Positions 42,115 through 46,868 of a DNA stretch of 46,868 bases are shown in pieces. The position numbers were made by a program, and so were the translations under genes. The notes beneath the pieces are model-generated. The model was not told where the DNA came from, searched no databases, and saw only the letters and a list, made by a program, of their open reading frames with translations. The DNA is from Betaproteobacteria bacterium (GTDB lineage: Bacteria > Pseudomonadota > Gammaproteobacteria > Burkholderiales > Ga0077523): assembly GCA_025350245.1 (NCBI GenBank), contig JANXYG010000085.1:1-46868 (forward strand). The letters run 5' to 3'. Each line of letters begins with the position of its first letter. The stretch's first letter is position 1.

Positions 42115-43152
42115 TTAGCTGTGCGAGTACGGCCGCATCACCACACCCACCACATCGCCCTTGCGAACGCGGCCGGATCCAGGCGCCATCCAGACCAGTC
42201 CGTCGCTGCGATACTCGACCGGCATCGGCTCGCGCGCCCACTCCTCGATGAAGTGCAGGTGCCCGGCCAATTGGCCAGCCCGCACTTCCGCACCGGCGAG
42301 GTCCATCGGTTCGAACAGCCCGTCGCTCGGAGCGAAGACATATCCCGTGTGGTCGCGCACCTCCATGTGCCGGGTGCCGGGGTGGCCGTCGAGTTGCGAG
42401 GTGTCCGGAGTGCCATCGATCATGCTCATGCCCTTCAACACGTTCAGCAGCGCACGCTCCGCAATGCGCAATCCGTCCACACTCACCCGGCCGTAACCGC
42501 CCAGTTCCGACGAGATCGCCAGCACCCGGCGCCGCTCTGCCGCCGCGGCGAGCGTGCTGGTTTCGTCCACACCCGAGAACACGACGTTGTAGGGGGCGCC
42601 GAAGTTCTCGGCGAGCGTGAACGTCTGCTTCAGGATGTCCGGGTCGTCGGTGTGGTGCATGCAGGTGCTCAGCGCGGCCTCCATGGCGTTTCCGGCGGCA
42701 TGGATGTCCACCGACACGCCAACGCGCGTGAGGATCTCGGTGTCGATGAAATGCGCCAGCATCTGGCAGAAGCTGCCGCGCGGATCGCCCGGCAGGCAGC
42801 GATTGAAATCGCGACCGTCGAGGGGGCACATGCGCCGCCCCGCCAGCGCGGCCGGCAGATCCACGGCCGGCATGAGGATCAAGCGCCCGCGCAGGCTCTG
42901 CGGGTCCAGCCGACGTGCCAGCCGCGACACTGCGATCTGGCCTTCGTATTCGTCGCCGTGCACGCCGCCGGTGAACAGCACCGCCGGGCCGGGCGCGCCG
43001 TTGACGACGGCAATGGGAATCTCGATGGTCGACCACGCGCCACCGTCCCGCGATTGTGGTACTCGCAGATAGCCGATCTGCCGGCCAGGCCGGTCGAAAT
43101 CGAGGTCGTGAAAGATGCGGCTCTTCGGCGTGTCGACAGCAATGATCGTCAT
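42115..43152 (-). CDS. AstE/AspA-type zinc deacylase
   Basis: A 345-residue zinc carboxypeptidase-like amidase that removes an N-acyl group, related to succinylglutamate desuccinylase, aspartoacylase and the ectoine-degradation deacetylase DoeB. GGVHGDEYEG gives zinc ligands His65 and Glu68, SVDIHAAG gives His151, and DGRDFNR (112-118) binds the substrate carboxylate. A conserved Glu in SSELGG may be catalytic. ATG at 43152 follows AAGGA with a 7-base gap. No other ectoine gene is nearby, so substrate is open. Confidence 0.88.
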   Translation of the reverse strand: MTIIAVDTPKSRIFHDLDFDRPGRQIGYLRVPQSRDGGAWSTIEIPIAVVNGAPGPAVLFTGGVHGDEYEGQIAVSRLARRLDPQSLRGRLILMPAVDLPAALAGRRMCPLDGRDFNRCLPGDPRGSFCQMLAHFIDTEILTRVGVSVDIHAAGNAMEAALSTCMHHTDDPDILKQTFTLAENFGAPYNVVFSGVDETSTLAAAAERRRVLAISSELGGYGRVSVDGLRIAERALLNVLKGMSMIDGTPDTSQLDGHPGTRHMEVRDHTGYVFAPSDGLFEPMDLAGAEVRAGQLAGHLHFIEEWAREPMPVEYRSDGLVWMAPGSGRVRKGDVVGVVMRPYSHS

Positions 43153-43258
43153 CGCGGTGTCCTTGAGATGGGGCGGATCGGGGTGCGGGAAGGGTAGCAC
43201 CGCGCAGGCGAGGTGCCGGCGCCGGCAGCACGCGTCGTTTCAGCTATTTTAGCTATAT

Positions 43259-43286
43259 CAGACAAATTGTACCGATTGGCTATAAT
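43259..43286 (+). promoter_or_regulatory. Sigma70-type promoter of the antitoxin-toxin pair
   Basis: Minus 10 is a perfect TATAAT (43281-43286), and minus 35 CAGACA (43259-43264) matches four of six, spacer 16. AGCTAT occurs at 43242-43247 and 43251-43256 and GGCTAT overlaps the minus 10, giving spaced repeats that could bind the antitoxin for autoregulation. It is the most AT-rich spot nearby and lies 33 bases before the antitoxin start. Confidence 0.65.
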
Positions 43287-43318
43287 GCACGAAACAACCG
43301 GAGAGGGAGAGGCTTGGC

Positions 43319-43669
43319 ATGACCACGCTGACATTCCGCAATAGCCAGGGCGAACTGGTCGATCTCCCGACCGTCACCGCCAGCCGGTTCAAGAACGAGT
43401 TCGGTGCCAACTTCGAGAAGGCCGCCCTCGGCGGGGCAATCGCGATCACCAGGCACGATCAGCCCAAAGCCGTGCTGCTCTCCTACGCCGAGTTCGAATC
43501 CCTGGTCAAGGCGCGCTCCCCTGCTCTGGACGATTTGAGCGCGCAGTTCGACGGCCTGCTCGCGCGCATGCAGACGCCCAAGGCAAGAAAGGCGATGGCG
43601 ACCGCCTTCAACGCTTCACCGGCCAGCCTGGGCCGCGCGGCGGTCAAGGCGGCGGCCAAGAGGCGCTAG
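43319..43669 (+). CDS. Phd/YefM-type antitoxin
   Basis: A 116-residue antitoxin-like protein. The N-terminal 60 residues (VTASRFKNEFGANFEKAALG, then AITRHDQPKAVLLSYAEFE) follow the Phd/YefM fold, which dimerises on DNA and represses its own promoter. The basic C-terminal tail (KAAAKRR) and the helical part from 75 are where such proteins bind their toxin. ATG at 43319 has GAGAGG upstream. It is 34 bases upstream of a zeta-like toxin gene. Phd proteins usually pair with Doc or RelE-type toxins, so this partner is unusual. Confidence 0.85.
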   Translation: MTTLTFRNSQGELVDLPTVTASRFKNEFGANFEKAALGGAIAITRHDQPKAVLLSYAEFESLVKARSPALDDLSAQFDGLLARMQTPKARKAMATAFNASPASLGRAAVKAAAKRR

Positions 43670-43703
43670 GAACCAGCGGGCGAGGGGCGAAGCCAAAGCC
43701 ACG

Positions 43704-44339
43704 ATGGCTCTGCCCGAAGCGCCACACATCTACGTTCTGGCCGGCGTCAACGGCGCAGGCAAAAGCAGCATCGGCGGCGCGGCGTTTCGTGCGTTCGGCG
43801 CTGATTACTACAATCCGGACGAGGCCGCCCGCGCCCTCATGGCCGCCAATCCGGGTCTGACCCAGGCGGATGCCAACGCCGCCGCCTGGCACCAGGGAAA
43901 GCGGCTGCTGGAGCAAGCGGTGGCGAGACGCCTCGGCTTCGCGTTCGAAACCACATTGGGCGCCAACACCATTCCGCGGTTGCTGTCGGAAGCGGCTTCG
44001 CGGGGCATCGACGTCCATGTCTGGTACGCCGGTCTGACCAGCCCGGAGCTCCACATCGAGCGGGTGCGCGCCCGGGTTCGCCAGGGTGGCCACGACATCC
44101 CCGAAGCTGACATTCGGCGCCGCTACCAGCACAGCCGCCTGAATCTCATTCATCTGCTCCCCCAACTTGGGGCGCTGCGGGTGTACGACAACAGCGTGGA
44201 GGCCGACCCGGCCGCCGGGCGGGCGCCTGCCCCAGTTCTGGTGTTGCACCTCGACCACGGAAAAATCATGGGGCCCACGGATTTGTCGAAAACACCCCAG
44301 TGGGCCAAGCCGATCGTCGCGGCGGCGCTGAAGTGGTAA
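43704..44339 (+). CDS. Zeta-toxin-like kinase
   Basis: A 211-residue P-loop protein. Walker A is GVNGAGKSS (14-22). NPDEAARAL and FAFETTLG are the conserved substrate-binding segments of zeta toxins, which phosphorylate UDP-N-acetylglucosamine and block wall synthesis. VWYAGLTSPELHIERVRARV with RYQHSRLN is the arginine-rich lid typical of the group. The gene lacks a strong ribosome binding site, normal for a toxin kept below its antitoxin. The partner gene encodes a Phd-type protein instead of epsilon. It could alternatively be a housekeeping-like P-loop kinase. Confidence 0.85.
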   Translation: MALPEAPHIYVLAGVNGAGKSSIGGAAFRAFGADYYNPDEAARALMAANPGLTQADANAAAWHQGKRLLEQAVARRLGFAFETTLGANTIPRLLSEAASRGIDVHVWYAGLTSPELHIERVRARVRQGGHDIPEADIRRRYQHSRLNLIHLLPQLGALRVYDNSVEADPAAGRAPAPVLVLHLDHGKIMGPTDLSKTPQWAKPIVAAALKW

Positions 44340-44342
44340 TCC

Positions 44343-44363
44343 GGGGTCAGATACCGTCTTGCA
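44343..44363. repeat. GGGGTCAG repeat copy, diverged
   Basis: GGGGTCAGATACCGTCTTGCA has the family start and end with a short insertion. It lies three bases after the toxin stop codon, again at a gene end. Confidence 0.5.
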
Positions 44364-44478
44364 CGGCCGCACCACGGCTGCGGGTCGTCACCAACAGGCC
44401 TTTGCATCGTCGAATCGGGCAGGTGCACAAGCACCCCGTCGCTGCGCGAGCGCCCGGGCGGCTCGTGCCTTGGGAAAG

Positions 44479-44494
44479 CCTCGATGCATCGAGG
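44479..44494. promoter_or_regulatory. 16-base perfect palindrome
   Basis: CCTCGATGCATCGAGG is fully self-complementary and lies 21 bases upstream of the ATG of the next gene. It could be an operator, or form a hairpin in the leader that masks the ribosome binding site. Confidence 0.45.
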
Positions 44495-44515
44495 TACTTG
44501 CGGTAGATTCCCCGC

Positions 44516-44905
44516 ATGAGGAACTCCCTTGAACTCGCCGACTCGCGCATCAGCGGCATCGCGCTGTCGGATGGCATCGCAACCGTCCACTTCTCGCATG
44601 GCTACATTCACAAGTCGGCGGGATCGCCGGGAAAGGATCGGGGGACGGGCTGGAGCCAGGAAGCGCAATTGGTTTTGTCGGAAGTCGCGACGCTCGGATC
44701 GATGCCGTCGCTGCCGAACACGATCGCCGAAGGATTCCTCGAGGTGGGCGGCATCCGGCACGACCTCATCCCGCTGCCGTTCAAGCGTAGAGTCGGCGCC
44801 AGGCTCCACCTCGTATTCGTCGATGGTGGTCATCTGGAGTTCGCCGGCATGAAGCCGTACGTCGAGCTGCTGGGGATGCCGATCTACCTGGAGGACTTTT
44901 CGTGA
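44516..44905 (+). CDS. Hypothetical 129-residue protein
   Basis: A soluble protein of unknown function. It starts MRNSLELADSRISGIALSDG at 44516 and has a beta-rich pattern (TVHFSHGYIHK, RVGARLHLVFVDGGHLEFAG, PYVELLGMPIYLEDFS). It resembles short uncharacterised proteins found next to YbjQ genes, but I cannot name the family. No export signal is seen. Its stop overlaps the GTG start of the next gene, so the two are coupled. Confidence 0.65.
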   Translation: MRNSLELADSRISGIALSDGIATVHFSHGYIHKSAGSPGKDRGTGWSQEAQLVLSEVATLGSMPSLPNTIAEGFLEVGGIRHDLIPLPFKRRVGARLHLVFVDGGHLEFAGMKPYVELLGMPIYLEDFS

Positions 44906-45243
44906 CACCTGAACGGATTGTTACCGCCACGACCTTCGAACTGCCCGGTTGCCGCGTGGTGAAGTGCCTCGGCATGGTTCGCGGGCTCACCGTTCGAACG
45001 CGGTCGTTGCCCCTGACCATCGTCGGCAGCCTGCGCACGCTGTTCGGCGGCAGGGCCGGCATTTTCGCCGAGCTTTGCGAGTCCGCTCGGGAGGAGTCAT
45101 TTCAACTCATGCTCACCCACGCCAAGCGCATGGGCGCCAATGCCGTGGTCGGCGTCCGCTACGACACCGGGCCGATGGTCGGCGCCGCGGAGGTGCTGTG
45201 CTACGGCACGGCGGTGGTGGTGGAGCCGGCTGACCGGACTTGA
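44902..45243 (+). CDS. YbjQ/UPF0145-like protein
   Basis: A 113-residue protein with the YbjQ-type pattern: a central helix (SFQLMLTHAKRMGANAVVG), a strand VRYDTGPM and a last strand EVLCYGTAVVVE. Family members form ring-shaped pentamers and are often annotated heavy-metal binding, with no proven function. The GTG start at 44902 overlaps the previous stop (GTGA). Both genes are probably one operon with the palindrome upstream. Confidence 0.8.
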   Translation: MTPERIVTATTFELPGCRVVKCLGMVRGLTVRTRSLPLTIVGSLRTLFGGRAGIFAELCESAREESFQLMLTHAKRMGANAVVGVRYDTGPMVGAAEVLCYGTAVVVEPADRT

Positions 45244-45274
45244 CCCGGGGAGGAGCCGGGTTGCCCGCCTCCGC

Positions 45275-46468
45275 TCAATTCGACTCCTTGATCAACCGCC
45301 CGCTCGCCGCCTGGATCGGCCGCGCGTTCATCGGGTAGAGCCGGCTGAAAATGGCGATCTGTTCGGTCGAGACCGGCACCGGGTTCTTCATCACCATCCA
45401 GAGCACGCCTTCGCTGCACGGCGGTGTGGTCAGCGAACCCATATAGGTGAAGTAGCCGCGTTGTGCCGGCAGCAGCGTATTAAGGTCGAGCATCGGCTTG
45501 GCGGGCACTTCCTCGCCCTTTTCGAGCGGCAGGTTGTTCCACACGGCCTGCACGATGGGTTGCGCGTTGCCGCGTTCGAGCAGCACCGCCACCACCGCGA
45601 GGCGGCCGTCGATGTCCTTGTGCACCATGTGCACGACCATGTCGAACTGCTTGCCGTCGATGCGCTCTTCCGACGGCCGATGAAAATGAAACTGCATCAG
45701 GTCGTAGCGACGGCCCAGCACTTCGATCGAGTTGCCCTGGGCTACGTTGACCTGCACGGTGTGGCCATTGTCGATCACGCGGAAGGCGCTCGGCTTGTAG
45801 TCGAACTGTACCGGGTCCAGGCTCACCCGGATGCCGTCGCGAATGTCGATCGGACTTTGCCGTTTGCCGGTCGCGCACTTGGAGAACTCGGGGTTCATCT
45901 CGCCCCAGCCGTCCGGGCCGCCGCTGCCGTCGTAGCTCCAGTGAACCGGATGGGGTGGTTCGGCGCTCTTCGCGGCGGCTTCCTTGCGGGCGTCGGCCAT
46001 AACCCGTCCGGGAATCGGCGCGATCGTGTACGGGCGCGGCGGAAGCGGAATCGGCGGCGGGGGCCTGGCGCCAGCGGGTGAACTGGCCTTCGAGGCCACA
46101 TTCACCTGCTCGTTCGGTGGCGTCTTGGGGTGGCTCAATCTCGCAGCGAGCTTGTCGCGCAGCACGTCCACCGGGTCGCGCGCAGCGATTTCCCTGGCGG
46201 ACTCCTTGCCGGTGACTTCTTTCATGACGGGTTTCGTGTCAACTGCCTCGACCTTCGCCTCGGCGTTTGGCGCTCGTTTCGCTTCCGTTTTTGCCTCGAC
46301 CTTTGCCTCGATCTTCGGCTCCGCCTTGGCTTCGGCGTTCGCAGGCGCCGGCTTGGGCACCGCCTCGGCATGTTCCGCGGCGAGCACCGGTGCGAATGAC
46401 ATCGATGCGGCCATGCTGAAAATGGCATTCGCCAGAAGGCGACGGGTAAAGCGATGAGAAGTCGGCAT
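45275..46468 (-). CDS. Alpha carbonic anhydrase with a repetitive N-terminal extension
   Basis: A 397-residue exported enzyme that interconverts CO2 and bicarbonate. Residues 1-31 form a signal peptide. Residues about 43-75 are a repeat of Glu, Ala and Lys (EAKVEAKTEAK), and 134-155 a proline-rich linker. The catalytic domain starts near 173 (HPVHWSYDG). Zinc ligands are His261 and His263 in QFHFHRPSE and His280 in VVHMVHKD. RQSPIDIR and GSLTTPPCSEGVLW are family signatures. Usual bacterial alpha enzymes are 220-260 residues, so the first 140 mature residues are extra and might bind the wall, a partner or polyanions. The start at 46468 gives a proper signal peptide. Confidence 0.93.
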   Translation of the reverse strand: MPTSHRFTRRLLANAIFSMAASMSFAPVLAAEHAEAVPKPAPANAEAKAEPKIEAKVEAKTEAKRAPNAEAKVEAVDTKPVMKEVTGKESAREIAARDPVDVLRDKLAARLSHPKTPPNEQVNVASKASSPAGARPPPPIPLPPRPYTIAPIPGRVMADARKEAAAKSAEPPHPVHWSYDGSGGPDGWGEMNPEFSKCATGKRQSPIDIRDGIRVSLDPVQFDYKPSAFRVIDNGHTVQVNVAQGNSIEVLGRRYDLMQFHFHRPSEERIDGKQFDMVVHMVHKDIDGRLAVVAVLLERGNAQPIVQAVWNNLPLEKGEEVPAKPMLDLNTLLPAQRGYFTYMGSLTTPPCSEGVLWMVMKNPVPVSTEQIAIFSRLYPMNARPIQAASGRLIKESN

Positions 46469-46679
46469 GGCGGGTCCCGGGCACGAAAGGAAAGTGCGTC
46501 AGCTGGATATCGGCCCCCGGCTGGCAAACTTGAAGCGAGGTTCAATCCAGCATTCAGTCTGAGCATCGTCGTGAACCGGAGCACGCGAATGCGGTAGTCT
46601 CACCGGAGGGCGCGGCACCGGGTGTCGTCGCATCGATGGGCGGCAACGCGACCCGCGGCAGACCGACAAAAGGACGGCA

Positions 46680-46868
46680 ATGAGTAAAGACACAAGTTCG
46701 ACAGAGCTGGCATCGAGCGCTGTTCGGGCGATGCGGCGGCTTGCACCAGTCGCGATGCTCTGCCTGTCGGCCGCTGGCTGCTCGACGTCGGTGGTGCTCA
46801 AGGACGCGGTCCTGGGGGCTTGCGGAACCAGCACTGTCTTCATGGGCGACTGGTGGGCACGCGTGCCC
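46680..46868 (+). CDS. Lipoprotein, partial at the right edge
   Basis: ATG at 46680 follows AAGGA with a 5-base gap and the frame stays open to the window end (63 codons). A signal with two arginines, then VAMLCLSAAGC, matches a lipobox with Cys34, followed by STSVVLKD. The protein is probably a membrane-anchored lipoprotein; nothing can be said about its function. It is divergent from the carbonic anhydrase gene, with 211 bases between starts that show no other feature. Confidence 0.7.
   Translation, partial: MSKDTSSTELASSAVRAMRRLAPVAMLCLSAAGCSTSVVLKDAVLGACGTSTVFMGDWWARVP

Noticed and set aside
1-46868. CRISPR arrays, tRNA or rRNA genes, prophage structural genes
   Set aside because: No regularly spaced repeats, cloverleaf-like genes, rRNA segments or phage morphogenesis genes were recognised on reading both strands.

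Overview
The window is GC-rich chromosomal DNA of a Gram-negative bacterium, most likely a beta- or gammaproteobacterium. Pointers are three PEP-CTERM sorting tails, Tat and lipoprotein export signals, an alpha carbonic anhydrase with a signal peptide, an outer-membrane barrel fragment, and a dispersed GGGGTCAGGTCTTG repeat. I recall that repeat from environmental betaproteobacteria but could not search for it. No rRNA, tRNA or CRISPR array was seen.

Left part (1-8.8 kb): gene decay and small mobile remnants. It holds a broken IS1380-type transposase, two PEP-CTERM proteins and a 46-codon PEP-CTERM stub. A group II intron here has lost nearly all of its reverse-transcriptase gene. A putative Tat-exported haloacid dehalogenase, an aldo/keto reductase, a SPOR-domain protein and a ribbon-helix-helix protein are intact. 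A quinone reductase, a surE gene and an acyl-CoA synthetase are pseudogenes. Copies of the repeat lie at several of the break points.

Middle part (8.8-24 kb): a catabolic block. A thiolase and a large acyl-CoA dehydrogenase provide beta-oxidation. A lipase-like hydrolase, a di-haem cytochrome c lipoprotein and a Tat-exported GMC flavoprotein follow on the opposite strand. Next is a tightly packed SDR / thioesterase / esterase / SDR operon, then two tandem paralogous amidohydrolases. Together they suggest oxidation of an alcohol-bearing hydrophobic substrate outside the cytoplasm, then ester cleavage and beta-oxidation inside. The substrate cannot be read from sequence.

Right-centre (24-32.6 kb): a frameshifted membrane protein, a divergent sensor kinase / LuxR-type response regulator pair, a patatin-like phospholipase overlapping a DUF1345 membrane protein, a stress-type membrane protein and an MFS transporter. 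A shared CGTGAC-N4-GTCACG palindrome occurs three times in 25.6-30.7 kb and may mark a small regulon.

32.8-40 kb: a four-gene leftward operon of SAM methyltransferase, class III nucleotidyl cyclase-ATPase-TPR protein, acetoacetate-decarboxylase-like protein and FAD oxidoreductase. This is the best candidate for an undescribed system.

Right end (40.2-46.9 kb): a small secreted protein, a Crp/Fnr regulator, another IS1380 fragment, a truncated barrel protein, an AstE/AspA-type deacylase, a Phd antitoxin with a zeta-like kinase toxin, two small coupled genes (one YbjQ-like), a carbonic anhydrase with a repetitive Glu-Ala-Lys extension, and the start of a lipoprotein gene cut by the window edge.
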